Positions 51,154-59,436 of a stretch of DNA of 64,000 nucleotides are shown here, piece by piece. The DNA is from Anaerolineae bacterium. Lineage in GTDB: Bacteria > Chloroflexota > Anaerolineae > Aggregatilineales > Phototrophicaceae. A model generated the notes under the pieces. It searched no databases. It saw only the letters and a program-made list of their open reading frames with translations, and was not told where the DNA came from. Position 1 is the stretch's first letter; every line of letters begins with the position of its first letter. Made by a program: the position numbers and the translations under genes. The stretch is from assembly GCA_022841825.1 (NCBI GenBank), contig JALHQT010000005.1, positions 431,135 through 495,134 of the forward strand. Reading direction: 5' to 3'.

Positions 51154-53544
51154 TTGTCTCGACAACGCTCGTATGACGAAAAAGCATCCGCGCTGACCTT
51201 TCCCCTTGGCGGAATCGGCACTGGCACGGTCTCACTGGGCGCGCGGGGTGAACTGCGTGATTGGGAAATCTTCAATCGTCCGGCAAAGGGCACGCTGCTG
51301 CCGAACACCTACTTTGCGCTGCGAGTCTGCCCGGAAGGGGGTACACCGAGCGGGCGTATCCTCGAAGCGGCACACCAACCGCCTTACGAGCTGTCGCACG
51401 GGTTCGACCCGCAAACCGCCGCCGGGCTGCCACACTTCCCACATTCGCGTTTTGTTGGCGAATATCCTTTTGCCGAGGTCGCGTTTGAAGACGCATCGCT
51501 GCCGGTAACGGTTCGGCTGGAGGCGTATAATCCGCTCCTGCCGCTCGACGCGGAAGAATCCGGTATCCCATGCGCATTCTTCACGTATCACGTCACAAAC
51601 ACGTCGGATGTCCCGTGCGATGTGACGGTGGTGGGTTCACTCTTCAACGCAGTCGGTTTTCCGCTGTTCGACCCCACTGACCGACGACGCAAGGAGCAGC
51701 TCGGCAAGACAGTCAACCATGTCCGACGCGAGCCGGGCAGTGCAGGCGTCTTCCTGACCAATCCCGAGATCGCTGCTGACGCGCTGGAGTTCGGCACACT
51801 GGCGCTGGCGACCGACGCCGCACAAACGACCGTCAAGCCCGCATGGCTGCGCAGTGGTTGGTGGGATTTCCTGCGCGATTTCTGGCATGATCTTCTGGAT
51901 GACGGGCGGCTGACTGACTTCGGCTATGACGCGCCAGGCGATTATCCAGATACGGCATCCGTCGGCGCGTATGCCACACTTGCGCCGGGCGAAACCACCG
52001 CGCTTCGATTTGTCCTCGCCTGGCACTTCCCCAATCGCATCAATAGTTGGGATAAGCATGACGCCTCGCGCATCCGAAATCATTATGCGCTGCGCTTTTC
52101 CGATGCCTGGGATGCCGCCTCCTATGCGCTGCGCGAGCGCCCCAGGTTGGAACATGTAACCCGCCAGTTTCGTGATGCGGTGTTCGAGAGCAGTCTGCCC
52201 ACATCGGTCATCGACGCCTTCAGCGCCAATATAGTGCCGCTGCGCAGCAATACCTGCTTCTGGCTGGACGATGGACGCTTCATGGCATGGGAGGGCTGCT
52301 TCGACGAGGCGGGATGCTGTCATGGCACATGTACGCACGTCTGGAGCTATGTCTACACGGTTGCGCTGCTCTTCCCTGCGCTGGAACGCGAGATGCGTCG
52401 TATCGAACTGAACGTCGAAACGGACCCCGATGGGTACATGGCATTTCGCTCACTGCGCACCTTCGACCCGACTGCGACGTGGATCATCAATGGTGGTCAG
52501 AATGCCGCCGTCGATGGTCAGATGGGGACGATCCTGCGTGTTTACCGCGAGTGGCTTCTGAGCGGCGATACCGAGTGGCTGCGCAGCGTTTGGGGCAACG
52601 TGAAGCGCGCAGTCGATTATGCAGGTATCCACTGGGACAGCGATGGCGACTACATCCTCGATGGTCGCCAGCACAACACCTACGACATCGACTTTTACGG
52701 CGCGAACCCGTTGTGCAGCATCTACTATCTGGCGGCGCTGCGGGCGATGGCGGCGATGGCGCAGATCATGGATGAGCCGGAACTGGCGGCGAGATGCGAT
52801 GAACGCGCGCGCGTCGCCGGGGCGCGCGTCGATGCACTGCTTTGGAACGGCGCGTACTTCGTCCAGCGCCTGGAGGATGTCGATTCCCATAAGTATCAGC
52901 ATGGGCTGGGCTGCCTATCCGACCAACTGCTGGGACAGGTTCACGCGCACATCCTCGGTTTGGGTGACTTGCTGCCACCAGATCATGTACGGACCGCGTT
53001 GCTTTCGATCTACCGGCACAACTTCCGTCATGGCTTCGCGATGCATGTCAACACGCAGCGCACGTTTGCACTTGGCGATGAGTCGGGCTTAGTCTTGTGT
53101 ACGTGGCCCGATGGCGGCGAGCCGCGCTTCCCGTTTCCCTACTCCGACGAGGTGTGGACAGGTGTCGAATACCATGTCGCCGCCCATCTGATCGCAGTGG
53201 GTTGTTTTGACGAGGGCTTATCGCTGGTTGAGGCGGTGCGCGCCCGCCACGATGGTACACGCCGCAGCCCCTGGAACGAGGTCGAATGCGGGCATCACTA
53301 CGCGCGCAGTATGGCGAGTGGAATGTTGATGTGGGCAGTCAGTGGGATGCGCATTGACCCCCTGCGTCGTGAGATGCGCTTCCAGCCTGCACACAGTGCC
53401 GAGAACAGCGACTTCGCCAGCTTCTGGTCGAACGGGCAGGCGTGGGGAACGCTGCGCATTCAGTCCGGGAAAGAAATGGTCGAGGTGTTGGGCGGCAGTC
53501 TGGAGGGTTGGCAGGTTTGGGTGAACGGCATGAAAGCGCGCTAG
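51154..53544 (+). CDS. Glycoside hydrolase family 116 (beta-glucosidase/beta-xylosidase/glucosylceramidase-type)
   Basis: 796 residues, starting at TTG with GAAGGA 7 bases upstream. FPLGGIGTGTVSLGARGELRDWEIFNRPAKG is the hallmark opening of GH116. The catalytic (alpha/alpha)6 domain shows the nucleophile-region signature WIINGGQNAAVDGQMGT and the acid-region signature HNTYDIDFYGANPL. No signal peptide. GH116 enzymes cleave beta-glucosides, beta-xylosides or N-acetylglucosaminides with retention. It ends the + strand operon, and its stop codon overlaps the stop of the opposing MFS gene by 4 bp. Confidence 0.92.
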   Translation: MSRQRSYDEKASALTFPLGGIGTGTVSLGARGELRDWEIFNRPAKGTLLPNTYFALRVCPEGGTPSGRILEAAHQPPYELSHGFDPQTAAGLPHFPHSRFVGEYPFAEVAFEDASLPVTVRLEAYNPLLPLDAEESGIPCAFFTYHVTNTSDVPCDVTVVGSLFNAVGFPLFDPTDRRRKEQLGKTVNHVRREPGSAGVFLTNPEIAADALEFGTLALATDAAQTTVKPAWLRSGWWDFLRDFWHDLLDDGRLTDFGYDAPGDYPDTASVGAYATLAPGETTALRFVLAWHFPNRINSWDKHDASRIRNHYALRFSDAWDAASYALRERPRLEHVTRQFRDAVFESSLPTSVIDAFSANIVPLRSNTCFWLDDGRFMAWEGCFDEAGCCHGTCTHVWSYVYTVALLFPALEREMRRIELNVETDPDGYMAFRSLRTFDPTATWIINGGQNAAVDGQMGTILRVYREWLLSGDTEWLRSVWGNVKRAVDYAGIHWDSDGDYILDGRQHNTYDIDFYGANPLCSIYYLAALRAMAAMAQIMDEPELAARCDERARVAGARVDALLWNGAYFVQRLEDVDSHKYQHGLGCLSDQLLGQVHAHILGLGDLLPPDHVRTALLSIYRHNFRHGFAMHVNTQRTFALGDESGLVLCTWPDGGEPRFPFPYSDEVWTGVEYHVAAHLIAVGCFDEGLSLVEAVRARHDGTRRSPWNEVECGHHYARSMASGMLMWAVSGMRIDPLRREMRFQPAHSAENSDFASFWSNGQAWGTLRIQSGKEMVEVLGGSLEGWQVWVNGMKAR

Positions 53545-54794
53545 ACCGGGCGCTGGCGGCGTGGGTCGCGGACGAGCAGCAGCACCCCCAGGGTCACGAT
53601 ACCTGCGAGCGCCGTGAAGGCAAACATCACGCTGTACCCCAGGCTTTCAGCAGCGAAGCCTGCCAGGAAGGGGGCGATTAAGGCGGCGAACGCAGTCAGT
53701 GTGTTCGCCAGACCGATGTAGTATGGGCGCTCCTCCGGCATCCCAAACTCCATCGTCATGGTGACGACGTTGGTCATCAGGATAGCGCTGCCCGCACCAG
53801 CCAGCGCATAGATGGCGAAGAAGGCAGCCTGTCCCCCTGCCAACCCTGCCAACCCTGCCGCCAGCGCCATCAGGAACGCGCCCCCCATCAGTACAATCCG
53901 ATGCCCAGCGCGGTCGCCCACCCAGCCGCCGACCAAAGCGCCCACGATCTGCATAAAGAAGAGTAAGCCGGTCAGAATCCCTAACGTCTGCTCGCCAGTG
54001 TCGAAGTCACGCGTGGCATAAATCGCCAGAAAGCTCAGAGTCACTAGGGTGAACTGGGCGGTAATGCGCGACAGAACGAAGCAGCGAAAATTGCGGTCAC
54101 CTTCCCAAATCTGCCGCAGGCGCAGCCAGGGCACACCATTGGAAGCGCTGGGCTGGCGAACGTGATGCAGCGGTTCACGCGCCTGGGCGAGGAAGAACCA
54201 CGAAACTCCGAGCGCAAGGCTGGCAGCGAAGAAGCAGAGCGCATAGTTGTAAGGCTGGGGCAGCGTCTGCAACCAGGTCCCCGCCAGAATCGCACCTAAG
54301 CCCGAAAGCAGGCTGTATCCCGCCATCTGTGCGCCGAGAAAGATGCCCCGGCGTCGCTCAGGAAAGATTTTGCCGATCATGCTTTGGTAGGGTGTGGCAG
54401 CAAAGCCTGTGCCGAGCGAATGCCAGATGAACAGCAGATAGCAAAGCAGGATGACCCAACCACTTTGTAACAGCGGGCTTGCCAGCGCCAGCAGCACCAA
54501 GCCAATAAACGGCAGGCGCTCATGCGCAGTCATCACTACCGCGAGAGATTTGTACCGTCCCAGCTTGGCGACACGACCGACCATTAGAAGCTGCGGGAGC
54601 TGCGAGCCGATCATGTGAATCGAGCCGATCAAACCGATCAGGATTGTCGAGTCGGTGAAGTTAGCGATGAAGAGTGGGAGGATGGTCACTGCCGAGGCGA
54701 AGCCCATCGCCAAGCCGAAGAATGAGCCATCGACGAGATTGACGGCAAAGTTGTGACGGAAATACTTCTCAATATCTGCCTGCACGTTGATCAC
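53541..54794 (-). CDS. MFS transporter
   Basis: 417 residues with 12 predicted membrane helices, a loop KIFPERRRGIFLGAQMAG in the position of the MFS motif between helices 4 and 5, and GGWVGDRAGHRIVLMGG, the repeated A motif between helices 8 and 9. It is the last gene of the ABC transporter operon (ATGA overlap with the MalG-like gene). It could export a product sugar or bring in a monosaccharide. Substrate unknown. Confidence 0.88.
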   Translation of the reverse strand: MINVQADIEKYFRHNFAVNLVDGSFFGLAMGFASAVTILPLFIANFTDSTILIGLIGSIHMIGSQLPQLLMVGRVAKLGRYKSLAVVMTAHERLPFIGLVLLALASPLLQSGWVILLCYLLFIWHSLGTGFAATPYQSMIGKIFPERRRGIFLGAQMAGYSLLSGLGAILAGTWLQTLPQPYNYALCFFAASLALGVSWFFLAQAREPLHHVRQPSASNGVPWLRLRQIWEGDRNFRCFVLSRITAQFTLVTLSFLAIYATRDFDTGEQTLGILTGLLFFMQIVGALVGGWVGDRAGHRIVLMGGAFLMALAAGLAGLAGGQAAFFAIYALAGAGSAILMTNVVTMTMEFGMPEERPYYIGLANTLTAFAALIAPFLAGFAAESLGYSVMFAFTALAGIVTLGVLLLVRDPRRQRPV

Positions 54795-55618
54795 AGCTTA
54801 ATCGCGCCGACAGAAAGCCCATCGATGAAAGAGCGCATCCCCACAATGAAGATGACGATCATAGGAATCGACGCGATCACGCTGCCTGCCATCTGTACAC
54901 CGATCTCTGGCGCACCTGCGCCACTGGAAAGCATGACCAAACCGACGGAAATCGGGCGCAATTCGTCACGGTTGAGGACGAGCAAGGGCCAGATCAGGTC
55001 GTTCCACGCGCCGTTGAAGCGTAGAATCGCCATCGACGAGATGATGGCGGTCGAAAGCGGCAGCGTGATATTGAAGAGCAGCACACGATGCCCCGCCCCA
55101 TCGATGCGCGCTGCCTCAAAAAGTTCCTCCGGCAGACTCTGGAAGAATGTGCGCAGAACGATGATCTGGAAGGCGTTAGAACCCAGCACAGACGGCAGGA
55201 TGACCGCCCACAGCGTATCGAGCAGTCGCAAATCACGAATCAGCAGATAGCGCGGAACGAGCGTCAGAATGCCCGGCACCATCATCAGTGCCAGCACTAA
55301 GCCGAACAGCAGTCTTTTGCCGGGAAACTGATAGCGTGCAAAGACATAAGCGGCGATGACGGAGAGCAGAATATCGCCAAAGACGATTGATACCGACAGA
55401 ATGATCGAGTTGGTCAGGTATCCTCGGATGCCCATGTTCCAGGCGGTGACGTAGTTCTCCCATTCGATTGGCAGCGACGGCAGCATCGGGTTCGTGGCGA
55501 TTTCGGCAGGTGACTTACCGGACATGATGAAGAGAAGCGCCACCTGAAACAGCGCGATGCCGATCAGGATGAGCAGCAGTCCATGAGAGATGTAGGTGAA
55601 TATTCGTGATGTATGCAT
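54791..55618 (-). CDS. Carbohydrate ABC transporter permease, MalG type
   Basis: 275 residues with six membrane helices and the cytoplasmic EAA loop EELFEAARIDGAGHRVLLFNITLPLSTAII, which docks to the ATPase. The end GMRSFIDGLSVGAIKL is typical of this class. It pairs with the MalF-type gene 12 bp upstream. No ATPase gene is in this operon, so a shared MsmX-like ATPase, or the paired ATPases at 2-2139, may serve it. Confidence 0.92.
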   Translation of the reverse strand: MHTSRIFTYISHGLLLILIGIALFQVALLFIMSGKSPAEIATNPMLPSLPIEWENYVTAWNMGIRGYLTNSIILSVSIVFGDILLSVIAAYVFARYQFPGKRLLFGLVLALMMVPGILTLVPRYLLIRDLRLLDTLWAVILPSVLGSNAFQIIVLRTFFQSLPEELFEAARIDGAGHRVLLFNITLPLSTAIISSMAILRFNGAWNDLIWPLLVLNRDELRPISVGLVMLSSGAGAPEIGVQMAGSVIASIPMIVIFIVGMRSFIDGLSVGAIKL

Positions 55619-55630
55619 GATGCCTGCCGC

Positions 55631-56575
55631 CTACTGTTCAGTGCTGCGGATAAGACGCTGATTGATAAGCGTGAGGACAAGGATGACGATAAAGAGAATC
55701 ACACCGATAGCGGAAGCGTAGCCATACGCGTTTTCCTGGGTGAAAGCGTTGTACATGCGCAAACCAGGCACCATCGTTGCGTAACCAGGACCACCGCGCG
55801 TCATGAAGAGCGCGCGCCCGAAGTCCTGTACGGTGCCGATGAATGTCAGAATCACCAGTACCTTGAGCTGCCCCTGCACCTGAGGCAGCTCGATGCGAAA
55901 GAAACGCTGCCAGCCTGTAGCGCCATCAACCGCTGCTGCATCGAGCATCTCTGAGGGAATAGCGATAAAGCCGGCAAGGAAGATCAGGACTGTGAAGGCT
56001 TCTATCCAGGGAAAGCCCATGAACATGATCGAACCGAGCGCAGTATCGGCATTGCCCAGCCAGACAACCTGCGAATCGACGCCGAGCGCGCGAAGGATGA
56101 TATTGATCCCGCCATCGAGAGAGAAGAGCCACCGCCAGAGTACGATAAAGACGAACCCTGGCGCGATGATCGGCAGGACGACAAGCACACGATACCAATA
56201 GCGATGCGCCGCGTTCGGCAAGCGATAGATGAGGTAAGCGATCAGGAGGGGCATCGCCAGGGAGGCGAGGTTAAAGATCAGCAGCAGAAAAATATTGACC
56301 CATGATTGCAGGAGGCGCGGGTCTTCCAGAAAGAATTCATAGTTGAAGAGACCGACAAACCGAGCGCGCCGCCCATCCCACGAATGGAATGACCCCCAGA
56401 ACGCGGTCAGTGCCGGATAGTACTGGAAGACGATCATGCCGATGATCGTCGGCGAGAGCAGCAGGTAAAGAATACGATTCTTCCAGATCGCCCGAAGCAG
56501 GCTGGAGCGACTGGCAGATCGTGCGGGTACGTCTTTGCCGTCGAGGTCTGCTTGTGCGACGCTAAAGTTCGACAT
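55631..56575 (-). CDS. Carbohydrate ABC transporter permease, MalF type
   Basis: 314 residues. A cytoplasmic N-terminus precedes six membrane helices (ILYLLLSPTIIGMIVFQYYPALTAFWGSF opens the first). The EAA loop is PSEMLDAAAVDGATGWQRFFRIELPQVQGQL. Followed by the MalG-type gene and preceded by the binding protein gene, with a strong stem-loop in the interval. It forms the channel for an oligosaccharide. Confidence 0.92.
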   Translation of the reverse strand: MSNFSVAQADLDGKDVPARSASRSSLLRAIWKNRILYLLLSPTIIGMIVFQYYPALTAFWGSFHSWDGRRARFVGLFNYEFFLEDPRLLQSWVNIFLLLIFNLASLAMPLLIAYLIYRLPNAAHRYWYRVLVVLPIIAPGFVFIVLWRWLFSLDGGINIILRALGVDSQVVWLGNADTALGSIMFMGFPWIEAFTVLIFLAGFIAIPSEMLDAAAVDGATGWQRFFRIELPQVQGQLKVLVILTFIGTVQDFGRALFMTRGGPGYATMVPGLRMYNAFTQENAYGYASAIGVILFIVILVLTLINQRLIRSTEQ

Positions 56576-56600
56576 AAAGCCTCTATCTACTATTTCGAGG

Positions 56601-56623
56601 GGGCGTCCGGCTGGCGGACGCCC
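56601..56623 (-). other. Intercistronic stem-loop between binding protein and permease genes
   Basis: GGGCGTCCG (56601-56609) and CGGACGCCC (56615-56623) form a perfect 9-bp stem with loop GCTGG, located 18 bp after the binding protein stop. No T-run follows on the - strand. Such stems usually protect the upstream mRNA and lower downstream expression, so more binding protein than permease is made. Confidence 0.65.
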
Positions 56624-56641
56624 GTGGAAGCGATGCGATGA

Positions 56642-58114
56642 TTAGGATGCGGGTGCTGCGGGCCAGGTACTGGTGTCCCAGCCATTATCGATAATGGCGC
56701 GTTCTGCCCAGCGTTCCCATTCGGTCTGGACCTGTTCACCGAGTTCTTCCAGCGTGATTGTACCGCTGTTGTAGGTCATGAAGAGGCGGTTGAACACACC
56801 ATCCGGCGTTGGGTCGCCGATGCCGCGAATGGCGGTGTCATTGGACATCGTCGGATTGTAGAAGCCGAAGAGCTGCGTCTGCTGAACGGGGTCAGTGACG
56901 ACCTCATCGACCGATTGATCCTTCGGGATGCATGGCATTGGCTGGGTCGCGCACCACGCATCATTGGTCGTGCGTGCCGTCAGGTACTGGAGCAGGTCAA
57001 TAGCGAGGTCAAGCTTACCGTTGGCTTCGGTGGTCGCCGGGATCATGTAGGAGTTGCCGATTTCACCCCCTTCGACACCGCCCCAGCGGCGAACGAATGG
57101 CAGCGTCGCCAGCGGAGTGCTTTCCTCAGTAATGAGCGGGAAGGCGAACGTACCGAAGTCGAAATTCATGTCTTCCGAGTTGCCGTACAGACCGAGCATC
57201 CAGAAACCGTTGATGGTCATGGCAGTGCGGTTGGTGAGGAAGTAATCGACACTGGTATCCGGTGCCTGCCAGTCGGTGTTCCAGCAGCGTGTCGCCAGCT
57301 CATTCATGATCCGCGCGCTTTCCAGAACGTACTCGTTGCTGCCGCTGAGGACGCCATTCTGCACCGCCCAGGCGAGCATCTCGCCAGTGACGGCAAATGG
57401 AGCATCTTCAACACCCCACGCCGAAAGGATTTGCGTCGTGATCGGCGCATACAACCCCTCAACAATCGGCAGCGTGTACCAGCCGAAGAAGGGGCCCGTG
57501 CCATCGTTAAACATCGGCGTGATACCCTGCGCATTGAGCGCATCGCAGGTCGTCAGCAGGTCGGCAAAGGTGTCCGGTCGTTCGAGACCAGCTTCTGCAA
57601 AGACCTCGGTGTTGTAGAAGATCACGAGCTGACCAATGTTGCTGGGAAGCGAATTGCCGACGAAATAGACCTCGCCCGCAGGGATCGCTGTGTCGCGCAG
57701 ACCGACACTTTGATCGTACCAGAACTCTTCAGACCAGGTATCGAACGATCCGTAAGGGTTGGGCTGCGACATATAAGGTGTCAGATTGACCAGCAGGTCG
57801 AGATTTCCCGTCAGGAAGGAGTTTGACGGGTACATGGCGACCACATCCGGCAGCGTGCCGCTGATGAGCTGAGTGCGGATGCGGTCGTAGATGCCGTCAA
57901 TAGGCTGCGAGATGAATTCGACGGCGACACCCTTCTCCTCCGCCCACTGGTTGATCAGGTTGTAAGAGGCTTCCCAGGCAGCGTTGTCGCTGTTGCCCTC
58001 GGCATATTCCTGAACGTTACCCCAGAAGGAGATGGTGAGCGTCTCTTGGGCGCTGGCGACTCCAAACGAGACGACAAGGAGCATGAGACAGGTCAGAAAA
58101 GCAAGTTTGCGCAT
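56642..58114 (-). CDS. Extracellular solute-binding protein of a sugar ABC transporter
   Basis: 490 residues from the ATG with GGAG 7 bases upstream. The signal peptide MRKLAFLTCLMLLVVSFGVASAQE ends in ASA, a signal peptidase I site; there is no lipobox Cys, so the protein is not an obvious lipoprotein. The type I binding fold begins ETLTISFWGNVQEY. VNLTPYMSQP, FYNTEVFAEAGLERPDTFADLLTTCDAL and NRTAMTINGFWMLG are the usual motifs of oligosaccharide binders. Many Trp and Tyr residues (SEEFWYDQS, FFGWYTLPIVEG) may stack on sugar rings. The operon is binding protein, MalF, MalG, MFS, under a regulon palindrome. Confidence 0.93.
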   Translation of the reverse strand: MRKLAFLTCLMLLVVSFGVASAQETLTISFWGNVQEYAEGNSDNAAWEASYNLINQWAEEKGVAVEFISQPIDGIYDRIRTQLISGTLPDVVAMYPSNSFLTGNLDLLVNLTPYMSQPNPYGSFDTWSEEFWYDQSVGLRDTAIPAGEVYFVGNSLPSNIGQLVIFYNTEVFAEAGLERPDTFADLLTTCDALNAQGITPMFNDGTGPFFGWYTLPIVEGLYAPITTQILSAWGVEDAPFAVTGEMLAWAVQNGVLSGSNEYVLESARIMNELATRCWNTDWQAPDTSVDYFLTNRTAMTINGFWMLGLYGNSEDMNFDFGTFAFPLITEESTPLATLPFVRRWGGVEGGEIGNSYMIPATTEANGKLDLAIDLLQYLTARTTNDAWCATQPMPCIPKDQSVDEVVTDPVQQTQLFGFYNPTMSNDTAIRGIGDPTPDGVFNRLFMTYNSGTITLEELGEQVQTEWERWAERAIIDNGWDTSTWPAAPAS

Positions 58115-58191
58115 ATCAATCTCCAAGCAAATCTAATGGACTAACACAATTCATCAGCGAGTCGAAATGGTTTCTCCCGCTGAAGAATTAT

Positions 58192-58203
58192 CAATTATAA
58201 TTT
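58192..58203 (-). promoter_or_regulatory. AT palindrome upstream of the ABC transporter operon (regulon site 3)
   Basis: CAATTATAATTT with a perfect 10-bp centre AATTATAATT (58193-58202), 78 bp before the binding protein start. It contains TATAAT on both strands. It matches the sites at 47474 and 43329, and resembles the one at 63663. Confidence 0.5.
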
Positions 58204-58250
58204 ACCATCGATATTTTATCTTCGCAACAGCTTTTGTGCAGTCTGGATAA

Positions 58251-58286
58251 GGTGGGCGATTGAATTATGTATCTGGATCGCCCACC
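58251..58286 (-). terminator. Stem-loop after the GH172 gene
   Basis: GGTGGGCGAT (58251-58260) and ATCGCCCACC (58277-58286) form a perfect 10-bp stem with a 16-base loop, 11 bp after the GH172 stop on the - strand. Only TTAT follows, so termination would be moderate; it separates the GH172 gene from the ABC operon promoter. Confidence 0.6.
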
Positions 58287-58297
58287 CTGACGCTGCT

Positions 58298-59377
58298 TTA
58301 TAGCACTTCAAGCAGATTGGCGTCTGCCAGGCGCGCCCAGCCAGCATGTGGTTCACGCTGATACCAGAACGCCGTCGAGGCGATGTCATCCTGTAACGGG
58401 AGATAGCGTCCATTCGAGCGCCAACCTAGCGCCTGGACGGTCACACGGAGCGCGCTCTGAAAGCGGATGGGATCCGTGATGTGCCAGCGGTACATGCCGA
58501 AGCGCTGCTGACTCTTGTAGAGACCGTCGGGTATGATGACCTGCGGCAGCCCTGAGTAAGGTGTAGAGAAAACTCCATAGCTGCCCTCTGGGTGCTCAAA
58601 GTTCCAGGCACCCCCAAAGTAATCCTCAGTCCCCGTACCGCAAATGGTGGGGTAATCCCTGTCATCATCCAGATAGAACTTCATTTCACCCTCGCCCCAC
58701 CAGCCATTGTTGTGGACTCCCCATGCCATGTACGTGCCCACGAAATGCCCTTGCCCACGCACGCTATCCAGCAGAGTATGCACCTGCGCATAGGGCAGCG
58801 GGTTACTGCGTCGCCATTGGGCATGAAGATAAGCGGCGTCATCGGGAACATCTGTAAGGGCATAGGTGATCTGATAGTAAAGCGGGTCGCTTTCCTCATC
58901 AGTCATGTTTTCGACCGTGATGCGCGCGGCAGTCCGAAATGGCATCTCCCAATAGCTGTTGAACCCACCTGCCGGATTGACCGCAACGGGCAGCGAAACG
59001 ACGTTGCAGCGCACGCCCCAACCGTTGCAGAAGAAGTCGCCCAGCGGGGTTTCGATTGAGGGTGTTGCCTCGCCATCCCAGTACATGCGCAGTACCATGC
59101 GCCGCCACCATGTGGGGTGGATTGTCAGCCAGATGTGCTGGATGGCACCGGATCCATCAATATGCGCGATCTCGTGCTCCGTGCGAGCAGGAACATGGAT
59201 GCTGGGCGAGACCTTCCACCCTGTGCCGAGTTCGCGCGCATAATGGGCACCGGTTCCGCTGGTCGCCATGCCGCCGCGTCCTCGCTCTCCCGTCGGGTTC
59301 TCCGGGCTGATCGAGCGAGTCTGAGCATTCGAGAGGCGGGAGAGGTTGCCAAGGGAGAGATTCAAGCCGTTGAACAT
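58298..59377 (-). CDS. Glycoside hydrolase family 172 (DUF2961) enzyme
   Basis: 359 residues from an ATG with AGAGG 7 bases upstream. DUF2961 markers are the opening NLSRLSNAQTRSISPENPTGE, then GSGAIQHIWLTI, MPFRTAARITVENMT, GEGEMKFYLDDD and GTGTEDYFGGAWNF. The acidic residues of GEGEMKF and TEDYFG are candidates for the active site by family comparison. GH172 members include alpha-D-arabinofuranosidases and difructose dianhydride enzymes. No signal peptide. It follows the GH36 gene after 59 bp. Confidence 0.85.
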   Translation of the reverse strand: MFNGLNLSLGNLSRLSNAQTRSISPENPTGERGRGGMATSGTGAHYARELGTGWKVSPSIHVPARTEHEIAHIDGSGAIQHIWLTIHPTWWRRMVLRMYWDGEATPSIETPLGDFFCNGWGVRCNVVSLPVAVNPAGGFNSYWEMPFRTAARITVENMTDEESDPLYYQITYALTDVPDDAAYLHAQWRRSNPLPYAQVHTLLDSVRGQGHFVGTYMAWGVHNNGWWGEGEMKFYLDDDRDYPTICGTGTEDYFGGAWNFEHPEGSYGVFSTPYSGLPQVIIPDGLYKSQQRFGMYRWHITDPIRFQSALRVTVQALGWRSNGRYLPLQDDIASTAFWYQREPHAGWARLADANLLEVL

Positions 59378-59436
59378 GAGTTACCTCTGAGGTTAGGGCG
59401 GGAACGCAGGGCAGCGCCCGCTTTTCTGAACGCGCT

